From NCBI GenBank assembly GCA_003344405.1, contig NOWV01000003.1, forward strand, positions 1,178,001 through 1,242,000: DNA of 64,000 bases, in the 5' to 3' direction. Position numbers and translations under genes: made by a program. Below, piece by piece: positions 24,401 to 39,400 of the stretch (its first letter is position 1; every line of letters begins with the position of its first letter). The stretch is from Trichoplax sp. H2. Lineage: Eukaryota; Placozoa; Uniplacotomia; Trichoplacea. Below the pieces are notes generated by a model. It was not told the DNA's origin. It worked only from the letters and a program-made list of their open reading frames with translations, and did not search any database.

Positions 24401-27400
24401 ATAATTTCGTGTAATAGCGTCACATTACGTTGCCAAAAAAATGTTTTAATTGATCATCAATATAGATTAAGTATATAAATTAAGAATCGCCGTTTCCAAC
24501 TGCTTGAGAAAAGAAAAATAAGAAGGAATAGATAATTCTATTTATCTGTAGATTAACCTTGCATAACTGATTACAATTATCTATCATCTCGGTTAATCTT
24601 AATATGCCATATAACGTTAATAAAAATTAAAAGAGCTACCATTAATGGTATATATTGACCCTAGAAATATTAAATTAGCGTACTCTGAGCTTTCTGTTAA
24701 GGGTTTTGTTCAGAATAGGGAAATAAATGAATATTAAGATAGGAACAAAGTATCAATTTTTTGAAGCGTCTTCCTAAAGCTATAGTTTTTATCAGAATTA
24801 CTATACAGTAATAGCCTAATGACTTGAGGACAAACATGATTAGTATTGTAGTTAATATTTTTTAACTACATGTAGCTTATTAATCTATTCTCATATGATC
24901 GCCTTAATAAAGAAGGAATACTAGATAATTATGTGAGTAGTAAAAAACAATAAGATGGTAACAGTCCTTCTTTGTATAGAACAGGATAAGATAACAGTAA
25001 TAACTGGCATTGTATTCTCCACACATTTAACGATTAAACAGATATTGTCAATAATGATGTTAACAATGCAATGAATTGTTCAATTCTTGACATTAGATGA
25101 AGGTAGCTAATCGATTAGGTGCTCTCAGTAATGACTAATATAATTGTACTGGCATAGCATAACGTCCAATTTGTTAGTAAGTATTGCGATAAATAGAGCA
25201 TAATTTTATTCATCGATGATATTGTCTCTTTGTCATCTTCCGTATCGTAGCGATTGTCGCTATCTGATCTGATCTAGTTAGACAAGTAAAGGGAATAAAA
25301 ACAACAACAAAAATAAAACTTGGAATCTTTCCATCTTGTTCAGTCAACTAAATACTTCAAAGTTCAAGCAAGTGGTAAGTTTAATTGATAGTAATTGGAT
25401 TAACTAAAACTTGTTAATAGCATGTATAATAGCTTCATATTCACGAAAATATCATGTTAATTTAAATAATCATTTTAATTGATCAACTTCTGTCCGTTAC
25501 TGTTTTATATACGCTACTTTCTATCTCTTTCTAACTACAGTACTACACCAATTCATCCATTTTTGTATTATTTTACTCTTGCAGACCTATTATTTGCTAA
25601 AATAGATATTGCAAATATAGACGGTATGCTATTTTTGAATTTCATATCAGTCACGTTGGCGATTAATCCTTCGAAATGATTATTATTATTACGGTGATAA
25701 TTATTATGACTATTTTAATTTTACGAGAAGTTATAATTTTTAACTCATTGCTGTAATAGCATCCGCCTGGTTGTAAGGCAAAGCGAAGCGTGGACCATCA
25801 ATATCGAGATTGCTTTAATGTTATTTTTTACCATTCTGCCTTATATCTTCTTAGACAAGCGAGTTAAATTCCTGACGTCTTCTCACTTTGATCATTACGA
25901 TGAGTACTTAACTTGAAATGGCATAAGTCCCACTGTAATACTCGTAATATTTTGCAAGCTGCAACCAAAGATATGGAACTATGAGCTTATGAAACTTTAA
26001 CTACTGAATTAAATTCTTACTTTACGTTAATTTTTAATACCAATTAGCATTTATTTTCCCTGTTGTCGATTTATCCAAAAACAATATACCCCACACGTTA
26101 AAACTTCTATTAAAGACATGGGCTTAAGTAAATGGGATATACTTGTTCTGAATTTCCTATTTTCATTTTCCAATCTGATTCTATCTGCACGTTAATTATC
26201 TCTAAAAACTACATCGCACAAAACCTGGGTTTTAATTTTTATACCGTAGTCCTAGAATTTTATCATAATTAAAACTTCGTTTGAAAAGACATGCAAATTT
26301 CTATTTATGATATCTATAGCACGTTTACGCTTTCTGAATGTAGCATTGCGGAAGTGACAAAAGAGTGCTACTTACGGTTTTTAAACGGTTTGATCAGTTA
26401 CTCTTTAGACTCTTTAATTGTTATAGTCAAAGGTATAAGGAAAAGCATCATGAGGATAAACGTTTGATTATCTTGTAGCTATCTAAGTAATAAGGTAGCA
26501 TTTGCTAGTTTATCCAAATAAGATTATCTACATTAGTAATTTAAGCATTGAGTCTAATATTAAACCTTAATAGTTATCATAAATTTGGTACAAGGTGTGA
26601 ATCAGTCTTAATATTCTTGACTATCAGGTATTATCATGCAGAGTTTTTTTAGGAAAGCATAAGATTATACAGAAGCTATCTTTTCTCGATTATCAAATTT
26701 CTGCCTAATCCTCAGTCTTATCGAAAGTATTTTTTGGAAAAGGGATTACTGTGCCAAGGGAATAAATTTATTTAGATTATTCCATACTAACAGTGTACGT
26801 ATATTTAGTAGCCGTTCACTTTATACATATGATAAATTTGCACAATTTCTATTAAATATGATTCAGACTTTATAAAACCTTATATAGACTTAATAGTATC
26901 CAAGGTCATTAGAGTGAACTAGTCCTCTGTAAATTATACCGCGAATAAATATGGTCTATATAATGTATATGCTTATGATACGAGTACATTATTGCTTTAT
27001 TACTGCTTCGTACTAATTCATTGAAACAGAAGCCTCTAAGATTTTAATTGTGAATTACAGCATACATTATTTTAATATTTTCTTTAGCACTACAATAGGC
27101 ACTCTTCACGCTATATTTTCTTTAAGCCAAGCTTATTTCAGGTCTATAATTGAAAAGTTTGATATGTCGCTACTAATCACAATACATTACTTATAGTGTA
27201 CATGATGCAGTACACTATTCTACCTGATATATGGCGTGATAATTCACTGGATCACAGTATATTATCATGACCATTGGATTCACCTACTTTAGGTATAATT
27301 TCGATTACTTTCTAGAAATCTTTGGATAATACTGTCGTATGGTATTGCAATCATCTCTAAGTCAGCTCAAGATACAATCTACGATAATTTTTTGATAGTA

Positions 27401-30400
27401 AGCGCTGAGTGTAGCTTTCGCATTTGCTGATGCGAAATAATTTTTTATCTCTAATCAATTTCAGTAGTGATTGACTAATTTTCGCTTTGTGATCTTCGTT
27501 ATCTGATTTTGTTAAATCAGGAATTGAATTGATTTCAAAACTACCGATATGAGTATGATATACCAGCTACATGTGTAACCGTTAAGTAATGGATTGGCTG
27601 CTTCAATTTACCAATAGGTCTTTACCGCGATGGTTCAGTAACCTAGCATATGAAATTGAAAAGAAGCGTTAATTATAGTGCTTGCCAATGTTCTTATTAT
27701 ATTAGCACCATAATCGTACTATAACGTGAATGGTAAGTCAAGATATGTACCACAGAATATATATCATGAGACAGATACTCATTAAAGACTACAAAGAGTC
27801 TATAGCTCTCATGAGTAGTCTAGCCTTTATCGTTATCATTTAACCCGCGTTTCGAACTTAGAACTGTATATTAGGAAATAGTGCTACCGTATGTATGGAG
27901 TTAATTATAACTATTAGAGCTACCGTGCTGCAACCTACCGGCATGTTCAGTTGTACAGAAACGCTCTAACGAAGCCATAATAAGTTAAATATCATGAATA
28001 TCAACAGCAAATACTGCATGCCTATTACCAACTAAGATTACACCAATATATGATCTTGGAAAAGAATTCCAAATTAGCTAACTTATATATCTATATATAT
28101 ATTTATATATTTTTATACATGTTATATAACTCTCCCATTTTATTAGTGATAGATTGGTAAAATTTTTAATCTTAATTTATTGAGAAATTTTTTAAATAGT
28201 GCTGCTATCTTTTCACGTCATATGGGGCGATTTTATAACTGATTAACTCGTCGTGTATACATTTATATTATATCCTAATAATGTCCAGTGCAGTACTAAT
28301 AGTCAGACTGATTTGATATTTTAATTTGCTTTTGATTCGCATCATAATGAGATGACTTGACAAAGTAGATAGTTATCGTCGATGAAACTAAGTACTAGAA
28401 GTACTTAAATATCTAGCTTAATATCTACATTTTCTAGCCTTTTACAAATTCGTTTTGGGTAGCTCAGGAAGATATCTGGTATTTTCGTGTATCATTTACA
28501 TGCATACTTTAATTCACTACTGACTATAGATTACAGGGTGTAATTAATACAATTATTACCATTAAGTTGTAAAAGCTAAGCTGGAAAACAACGTAATCTT
28601 TCCATTATTGATTGATTCTAATCAAGAAAAGAAAAATTCTCTATTAATATTTTGTAAAGATCTGGTAGAATATAACATTATAAGTATTCTATTTAAAGAA
28701 TGTGAAGGCTATCAGTTCGGTCATGTAGGATGAGAAGCTGCTAATCTTGGATGAATATACATTCAATTTGGGTATACGCGGAAGGGGTTAGTATTTATTG
28801 ACAACTAGTAGATTATTTTGCTTTTCAGCTTAGAGTGAGAAAATACGAGTGTCAAACTGGTAGCTCTTAAGACGAAAATATATCAAAATTACTGGTGTAT
28901 GGTATGCAGTTTTAATCTAATTCAATGCATGCCGGTACTAATAATTAGCAGGTGTTAATTATAGGGCTTTTGCAATCTGGGTATTAAGAATTAAAGCCAT
29001 TATGCAGGGTTATGGTTCGTTTATATCCATATAACGCTACAGATATGAATAATTTTCTGAGCTATTTTTCGCATAAATATCTATTTTAACTAATTATTAA
29101 GTTAGCGTTTTGTTGTTCCTGTAATATCGGTATTAAAAACAGAGTTGCCATTAGATTATCTTACATCCGCCATTACTATTCTAAAATTTACTAGCTATTC
29201 TGGAATGTATAAACATTTAAAAGCTAGGAGATACTATGGCATACGAAATTATTTTCCTTCAGATCTAATCAGTTTGCCGTAATCTTTGTTTTCTTAATTA
29301 GGTGGCTAACTATACAATTACGGCAAGGTAGTTAAAGATAGAAAAGCCTATCAAATAGATATAACGCAACTCATCATCTTTAATATAATCTAAAGCAATG
29401 ATTAATTACATTTTAATGTTATTTTAGAATTTTACATTTTTATGGCCCTTGAATCGGTTTATTGCTAGACAGTTTCGCTATCAATTAAGTAACTGAAAAA
29501 TTAGTAAATATATTCTAAATTTAAGACTACAAATAAACGTATTTGTGAATGCGGCGCCACAAATATTATATATCCTTTCTTCTATCATATTGTTTACTTC
29601 GATGACGATGGTATTTATGCTATAGTAAATAGTATTTTATCTAGATCATTAATATTTTATAATTCAAGAATAACATCAATCTTACAAGATGAATGCAACT
29701 GCTCTACTAAGACTTAATTAGATATCGAAGGTATCAGCTGCCTACTCATGCTCAGTCTTTGGCTATGTCAAGAAAATGCAGCACAGTGTTTTGCACGTTG
29801 ATAAGAATCATACTGAAGGGGAATTCTCTTAAGCTATAGTACAGTATGCTTCAATACTGCACCCTGTATCGATTTTTTTATATATATAATCTTGATACTT
29901 AAGGGCCATAGAATTATTTCTATACTAGTCACTGACGATGATCATTAATAAATCCGTATACGAGTATTATTTTAGCTAGATAGCACGAAATCTTGCTAGT
30001 AACTATTTGACAGTATATCTACTCATCTTATAAAAAATTTCTGTTCTATTAATATCATTATTCGAAGTTGCGATAGCCAGACTCGAAACGGTTTACCCTT
30101 AAAACAATAGTAGAAGAAGAGCTAATTGGTTTCTAATTTACTTAATTTTGATTATCATTTGATCTACGCTATTTAAAGTTGATAGTAGCTGTTTGAGATG
30201 TATATTACTGCTACATGTACTATCACACAGCAATCAGTCGCTAGTGCTCTTTCCTTTACAGTTATTATGTTTCAATTACAGTTTCAACGCTATAGCAATA
30301 ACCAGTTTTGTAGGCAGATAAAACTAGTGAGTAGCTAAACAAATTCGTTTCAAATGAATAAAGTAAGCTTTAAAATACTGTTTTAGGACTTTTTGATGAC

Positions 30401-33400
30401 GTATTTTCTTTCGAAAATCCGATAATAGTATGTGAGTGGTTTATAAAAATACGTAAGACTATTTGCTAGCGAATGGTACAAACGCTCGTGTGCTAATTCC
30501 AGCTTTTAGTTGATATCATATCAATGAGTACTCAGCATTTATTGTTAGCTTATTTATACCAAAGTAATATTTGTGACTGTCATTGATGATGCTGATGAAG
30601 TAGCGCGTATGCACTGTACAATCTGAAAGGAATCCTAAATTTATCCCACTGAAATCATTCGGTATAGATGAATGATTTATCTGGAGTTGATCGGACAGTC
30701 TTGACGTTATCGTTCATTAAAGGATTATCTATCAGAAAGATAACCATAATTAGTTTATCTACTTAGTTCTAGCAACTGATGGAATACTGCTGCGAGATTT
30801 ATTCTTTCATATTACTAGTATGTAAAGGTTGCAATTTCATTGATTTTTTGTGTGTTATTTACGAATACCCGTATGAAATTTCTTTGCTATACCGAAGAAA
30901 CAGCAGCTACACTATCTCAATCCGCTCACTCCATGCTAAATAATATAATTACACTGTAAAAATGGTAGCCGGATTTTTCGTAGCACAATACTGAACAGGA
31001 TTGCCTATACAACCGATATCATATCCAAATTAAGTTCAATAACCTACGAAAGACATTTTCTTCTTCTATTTTATCTATCTGGCAAACATGAAACCGATAA
31101 GGAAACATATGTAATACTTACCTTAAATGTAGATATTATGCCTAACTGTTTTTATAGATCACATGATCAGTACTTATCTAAGAATATATAGTAGTTTTTG
31201 GTGGTGGAACCTAAGTGCTGCTTTTCTGACACAGTTTGTAAGCTTAACCGTTTGATATTCCTTGAGATTCCAATAATTCAGGATTTTAGTATTTTATGAC
31301 AATGTTTGTATAGGAAAACGAGATTGAAATGGTTAACATAGAGCAAAGAAATAAGAAATTTTACGATAAAACTATTGCATTTTAATATGGATTAATTTTC
31401 TGTATGTTGTACATTACTAATTGAGGAATAAGTGGTTTAAAAATAAATTGGATTTCCTAAAATTCATTTATCTACAACAACTTAGCAATTATGCTCATCT
31501 GTAGGGTATTCAAAACTTAATGATTAAATTAAGATTATTATTGTCTACTTTTGCACGTGCTTTCGTTCAGTTTATCTTTAATTAGTCTATTCTCTTAGCA
31601 TAGAAGAAAAAATACTTATGGCCTCTACAATTGTTATTGATTACGTCAAATAGCTTAAATCAAGATCGAGACTTTCTATTTTTATACAGTATCCCGGTTG
31701 TTAAATACATGAATAGATTCGACAATGTAGATTTAAGTGACAAGACTAACACGATTCTCCTCCCCCATTTCTACTTCCATTTGCATTTCTTCCTTATTTG
31801 TCTTATTCCGATACGTAAATCTCGATTGTCCATAAAAATCTGCTAATGCCTATATTCATTTAGATATTTAATTACCTATTGAAACCATTTTAGGAAATTT
31901 TCCTTACACAGTCTTCCTCATTAACTAATGTTATGCCAAAATTCAAAAAGGAATTGAAAATATTTGTCAAATCCTCTAATCATTTTAAATCATGCAGTCC
32001 ATCCTATATGTTAGCTACTGCACAAATCCATTCCAAGCCATGGTAACGGATTAGCAATATTTGAGAGAGTATCAGAAATCCTTAGAGTACGAATCGTTGG
32101 TAATTCTTTTGCATAGAATAAAACCGTAAAATTTTATTTTTTCTTGTCTTTTAATTCGTATTCCAATGGTAGTCTATTTTAAGTATCAGGTGGTACGCAT
32201 ATGTACAGACATTTATCTTTCTTTAACATTGTAGTTGCTGGTCTCTATTTGATAATTCGTTAGTCCTTTATTTTAAGGTACGAGAGAAAAATTAGTTTAC
32301 GTTTAGTACTGTGCTTGATATCTATCACCTCTACAACTAGAATTTGACAAAGAATTTTATTCCATTTTGAGCTTGACGTGAATATTATTACATGTATCTT
32401 AAGTTCAGAATTAATACATTTATGTAAGACTGCATCATAAACAAAAAATATAAATCGACAAAACTGGAGATAAACATGATATCTAGCAATTTGCTACCAG
32501 CCTTACTGACTGATACTGATCAAAATCCTTTAATAGCTATTGTATTACTTATCATATCAATCCTATTATATTTTTTTAAATCATTAGTTTCTTGCTAAAG
32601 TAAAGCTTAATTGACCTGAAACTAAAGGACAGATATTCTGGAAGACCTTTAAAGTTAAGAAAAGTTGCAAAGGCCCTGAAGGTAAATCACTCTATTTAGT
32701 TTAATTTAACTTCCGAATTTACGAAATAGTTAGAATAGCAGTTTAATCTGCAGTATTCCTATGTTATTTAAACTCTTTCATCGATATTTTCCGTTAACAC
32801 ATCTACAAGTATATTCAATGTTTAATAACGATAAGATAGTTTGATTAGAAACTGGCGTGTACTATCGAACAATAAATGATTACAACGTGAAATTCTTGGA
32901 TTGAAGTAATAACACTTATCGAAAAATACGAATAGTCCTATTCATCCATTGAACTTTTATACTGATCTAATACTACATAATGGTTTCTTGCTAAATTTTT
33001 AAGCCAATTACTCTACAATCATAATTACTTCTCTAGGATCAATTTAACATTTGATAGTATAATATTTATCGAGATTCTCTACTATGCACTATTTACATGT
33101 AATAGAGAAATATAATTGATATCAGTTGTCCACTGGATTGATCATAGACATTAATGGGTATCTTAAAATGGAAGAGGCTGGCCAAGATTGATAGACATAG
33201 TCATATTACTGTTAACCATATTCAAGGGGTATTGGGAAGTAAAATGAAAATTACCCTTAATAAAATGTAGCTATAATGCCCTGTATAAGGTTCTGCATTA
33301 TTCAGAAATTGACAAATTGTGCCGAGTAGTGGTTTAAATGTATGGTGAAGAATTATGGTATTTACAACAATTAGCTTTGTTTGGGCTTGGTATTTATAGG

Positions 33401-36400
33401 AGATCATGCTTCATTTTATGCCGATTGACTAACTATTATTTTTCAGCATTTGATGCTTACCATTTAGTTAAGGTGATGGCTAGAAATCATCGCTAATTTA
33501 TTGACATCTATTTGTTAATTAACATAGCTATACTTAGTAATAAGTACAGTTCTTGGAATTTAATTAGTTTTAAAATTAAAATATAAGCTGATAGTAATAG
33601 TTGTCGATATCTGAAAAAATAAATACCAGCAAGCTCTGTCTCTAGCCTAGTAATTCATATTAGCGATTTACAGAGTTACTTTTATCCCCATTGCGATACA
33701 GCGAAAGTTTTGATTAACCTACAAACTTCATGCTAATCACAGCTTAATGAAAAGGATTAATAGTTAAATTAAATGCTTATACAGCCTAGCTCTGCAAATA
33801 AATACGAAATTGCAGATAAGTCTAAAAAAAAGATTTTAAGAAACTTTCTTACTTACACTTTGTTCAACAATAAATCGGAAACGATACTTACGTAAGTTGA
33901 TAAGTTGAAGTCCTTAATGAAAAGGTTATTGTTAATTGTAACTTCCTTTAGTACTACTTTGCCCAATGGTATCTAAAATTTGGCTTATGCCTAGGATACC
34001 TTATTAAATCGTAACGTCTAAAAATAGCGATACTGCGCACATTTAAATCTCCTACAAAACTATAGTACAGCTAATTTGTTCGTATCGATTCTTGCCTGCA
34101 ATTATGGCTTTCTACTGAATATTTCGCACTGAGAGATATATAGCTAAAACGCAAACCGAGATTAGGAATTGCAAGTCCCTTATATTGAAACGAAGCTACT
34201 TTCGTTAACATTTCAATTACCATATCAACAATATTCAAGTAATTGACGCTAGGGTAATTAAAAGGATAGAAATACTATTACCTATGACTGCTAACTCAAG
34301 ATTAAACTTATATGTTACGGTACTTTATAAGTCTAATATTATAGCTAATTCACATAGGAAAAACTGCATTTCCTTCATATTTCTGTAGGTACAGTTTTAT
34401 ATATCTTCATTTTGCATCTTCAAACCGTGTTCATCGTTAATTAAAATTTCTTATCTATATTAAATATAATTAAACTTAGTATAAAGTTTAGGTTTTAATT
34501 TACAGTTAAATGCCAGTTATAGCAACTTGAAAGGGATCTTTAAGATTTAAACTTACGCATAGATAATTTATACCCCCGGCAGCTATAGAATTTCTACTGA
34601 TTACTTTGCGTTGTGTTGGAGTTACTTTCTGGAACGTTTGCTATGCATGCAGCGGTTATTGTTGGTAATTTGTTCAGCTAATCTTAAAATTTTTCTAACA
34701 AAACCTTAAAACATGTAACATAGAAGACTTTACTAGCTACAAGTCCTTATATGCATATAGATCACAGTGCTTGGAAATTTAGTGGTTTGAACATAGAAAC
34801 CTTAATAGCATATTGTATTAGTCTATTATCCTTGAATAGCGTATAAATGGAACCCTTGTATTATATTATGCAAGAGCTTTAGCAGAAAGATCAATTTACA
34901 TTACGGTTTATAAAACTGAGCAATATCGAAGGATTATTAAAGTTGTGATACTCGATCACGTACGAGTACAGCTAGTAGAAGAAGATCTGCCGCTTAAATA
35001 GTTTAGATTAAACCGACAGTCAGGTTTAGTACATAAGTTAGATAATTAATATGGTACTTAAAGATATTGATATTAGAGTCAATTCGTGTTTTACTGGAGT
35101 TTACGGTATCTAACGAGGTTATAATCATGAAAATAGAGTAGCTTGTTACTTTTCTTACAAATGCATCCATGACATTTTAGAGTTGAGAGTATTCCCTGAT
35201 AAATAATCCGAGTAGTAATCTCAATATTACCGAATGTTCTTATAAAATATTAACACGATATTTACATCTGAGATACATTATACGACTAAGAGAAATTTAT
35301 ATAATTCTTAATGGAGCCAATTATATCTTACTTGATAAATCAAAGCAATATAATTATTTAAATCATAGAATATCCAGGTATCATTTATAGTAAAAATAAT
35401 TAAATTAGCATATTGTCTATATTGCTATTGCTAAGAATTGAGACTTTGAAATAATACTGATAAGATTATGAATCGTAAAAGGGTTACAGAAATTATGAAT
35501 ATCAGCGCTATTGTAAGTAAAGTACTAATTTTAATTTTTAGTAACATAAACTACAACAAAATTTGATTCCAGGTACATGTATCTGTAGCGTTTAAGAATT
35601 TGTAATTGTAAAATCTAAATCAGAAACTAACTTGCTATAAACAATGTTGTTGACCGCTATGGGGAGATGAGAGTGCAATCAAGGCATTATATAAAATAAG
35701 TCCATCTAACTAAAAACGACTTTTCGAATATTATTGCAATCATGATGCACTAATTTGCTTTATGCTACTCATCTACAATATAATTTATTAACTGAATGTT
35801 TTACCAAGTGAGGATCTTAACGATAGTTATAACTAGAACCTTCAGTTCCTTAATATTTGTATTCCGTATTAACGATCTATCATACCCTGTTAGCCTAAAT
35901 TTCATGTTGGAGTTATCATCAATGCTGTATTTTTATCAGCAATGACATTCTATCAATGGTATACAGTCCGAGACGAGTTTTGCCCAGTGTTCTATACAAA
36001 ATAAGATACGGCACTAGTCAATATGCATACTTTGTTTCATTTCGTAAGGAAAAGATGCTTTCTACTTTATAGAATAGATTTATAATCTGTATTGTCTTTC
36101 GATGGATTATTATAGAAAATTTTTTGACCTATTCTATATCTTAATCATCGATTTAGGTAGGAGATATTAAACTATCTCAAGTATAACCAACCTTTTATTC
36201 GATTGAGTTCGATCATTTGATTGTAAACAGGATGGATATGTCATAATTAATAGAATGTGTTGTCTTTGTATTAAGATGATAATAATGATGAATTTAACTT
36301 TTTGACTGTGATTACGTGTTCCTAAGATCAAAGAGCATCACATGTTTTAGTCAACTGCTACCATAATTATTTTAACGTTAAATACAGTAAAAGTTATGAC

Positions 36401-39400
36401 TTTATACTGTACATTTGAGATTCTAAATGATAAGAATAACTCTAATAACATTATATAGTGGATAATTCGATTGTCCACGTATATAGACCATTAATATAAA
36501 GATTAAGCTGCCATCTCTGGTTATTTTAAAGATTTATATCTATAATAATTAAAAGAATTTCTTGAATAGCTGAATTACAACACTATTGATGAATAAGTGA
36601 TGCTGGTAGACTTATTACCATTAGTGTTGTCTCTTAATTTAATTATAGCAATAAGATAACATACATTTATCAATACAATCTGTAGTTCAAAGAAAAGGTC
36701 AAACTAATGACTTGTTGCCCAATTAAACAGAAAGAAAGTAGTATTTTTTTTAATTGAATTGATAGTGGCGCCACAGCTAATTATCTAAGTATTATCAACG
36801 ACGATTTCCTTGCTCTTATTGTTATTTGCCAAGTGTTGTTTCCCATCATTTCCACCTGGAGTAACTTTTACTTTAATTGCTTCTATTATATTATTTCGTC
36901 TAAAGCAATACTTTAAGATAACAGGCCTATTATCGAACACTTGATGATAAGTGGCTACTCGATAAATTTATCATCATCGTAACTGAAACTTAATAATTTA
37001 CATTTATTTCAGTGGAGTACTACATACATATTAGCAAATACTAATAAAAGCCAGTTTGAAAAATCTACTTTATGTAATAGACGCAAAATGTACATTTTTT
37101 TGAGTTCGTTGGAAGGGCCTGTTCGTGTTCATTCTATCATAAAGTTATCTATTTTTACCTATAGATATATATAATATGGAACAAGCACTGCAATTGGCTT
37201 TTATTATATAGTTAAAAAATTTAACTGATATCGATATAATACATATAGTATTAACAAGACTTACGCTTGGATTCCCTGCATCCATGATTGTGAAAGTTAA
37301 CAAAGATGAGATGGTCATGAATTATCTAAGAAAAACATACTTGTTTTTGTTATACATCATTTGATCTTCACCCTTGGCGATTGTTTTCCCTAAAAATTTT
37401 ATTGTATCAATGCACCATATTCAGTGCCAAAAGTAAATAGATTTTGCTTCTATTACAGAGCTAAAGACGAGATATTGCTGAGATTTTGATGACTGTCAAG
37501 TAAATAGGTTCATAGTCAAATTGAAATATTCGGTTATTTATATCCTCTATATATGGACGTTTAAATTACACGTGCAAGAATAAAGTCATTAGTATTAGTT
37601 ATTAAAATTTAAGGATTGGCTTTAATAGGAAAGGCTTGAGCCATGCTGTCTACTATTGAAATTGTTCATTTCCGATCAACTGTGTTGGCATCATCATCCA
37701 ATGCTATCGTTATAAGACATGAATTCAAACAAAAGTAACAATAACAAATGTGATCTCAATCTCATTTTTTATCTTAATTATTTCAATACTTATTATTTTA
37801 CTACATTAATGAATTTTAATGAAAAATAATACCGATGGAAGCGATTGTATACCTTTAAGTTATCAGGAATGATGTGGGGAGGGGTACTTTGAATGAAAAG
37901 GAAATATCGGGCAAAGCATTATCACCTGACAATGTCCAAACGGCATATAAATAAAATGGACTGGATTGCATGAAGCTTTATAATGCTTAACCACAGTGTG
38001 CTGTTAATTGATATCATTTTGTTTCTTTTCCAATAATCCTCTACCAAGGATATACGGATATATCGGCAAATATCGATTGACAAATATCGCTAGATATATT
38101 TTTAATCTTATAGCTATTACAAAATTAATCATTATTAATATTATTAGTACGATTTGACCGAGCAGATTTTCATAGGCAGTAATAGTTATCGTTAATTTTC
38201 CATATACATGATTATAAAGAAATATAGCTGTGTTTATTAAACATAGAGCGTACTAGATATGGAATTTAAGTAAAGTATGAGTGAATAAAATAACGATAAA
38301 CGGTGTGGGTGTTCAACTTTTGATAATTACCCTTATCATAACCTTGAACTTTTGTGAATTTCTATTTCACCTATTTTGCTTCCGCTGACAGAGTAAAAAT
38401 GACTCTCCTGAATAGGCTTGAAAACTTTCGAGCAACGATTTTCTCTATTCAAGAAGTAAAATTAGCTTTATTGTGATCCTCTTGATCTAAGTCTATATTT
38501 CTATTATACCTATTGATCTTTCGATAAAAAAATAACAAAATAACTATTGTGATTTTGAAGTAACGCTGTTCTAGGCCATACTTGCGATATCTGTAGCGAA
38601 GTATTGAAAAATGCTCATAGAATTCATTTTTCATTATAATGAATAATTATAGCACTAGGCTATTGCCAGAATCTGAAAGCAATTTTTTCAATTATCAAAT
38701 ATATTATATTGAAAAATAGTCATTTTTATAATAAGTAATACCTGTTATATTTTTGAAATCATTTTAGATTCCCTATAATTGTAATATGTTAATGGCATCT
38801 TAACTCAAATTGATTGTGTATTTGATCCTTTTACTTTAGTTTTTGTCCAGTGGTTGCTTAAAGTATTTTCCTTAAATAAGAATTTCAAATAGCCCATCAG
38901 AAAACAACTTTAACAACCTGCAAGAAAGATTCTGAAGGACATTGCAAATAACGGTATGTGTGACTAAATTCGTACAAGCTTACGCGTGTATATACAATCT
39001 CATGAATACATAAATATTTATCTAGCACTCGTACTATTTCTAAATTGATTGCACGACACACTTTAAGACCATCGTTAGAGTAAAAATTGCTTTAAATAGT
39101 GGACGAATGTAAAATACCTCGTGAAGATAACTTTATGCTAGGAACTAGTACATTATTAGTAAGATATCATAAGCAAGAGTAGCTAGCAAAACATGTAGAG
39201 TACTGCGGTACCAATTGCATATTGATCAAGAAATTAGTTGATCTTCAATTGTATATTCTAAATGAGAATCATTCGTTTTGCCGAAAATTATAGCGTCTCG
39301 TTACTTAGGTAAAATTAGTTTTAACATTTCTTTCAAAATTCGTAGTATTAGCAGATAATAGGTAGTGAACAAGAAGCGTAGGAACGTCATCTGAGATAGA

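Noticed and set aside
32887-32906. Resemblance to a conserved 18S rRNA stretch (GTGAAATTCTTGGATT)
   Set aside because: Only about 16 bases match; the flanks do not resemble 18S rRNA, so neither a gene nor a clear fragment is supported.
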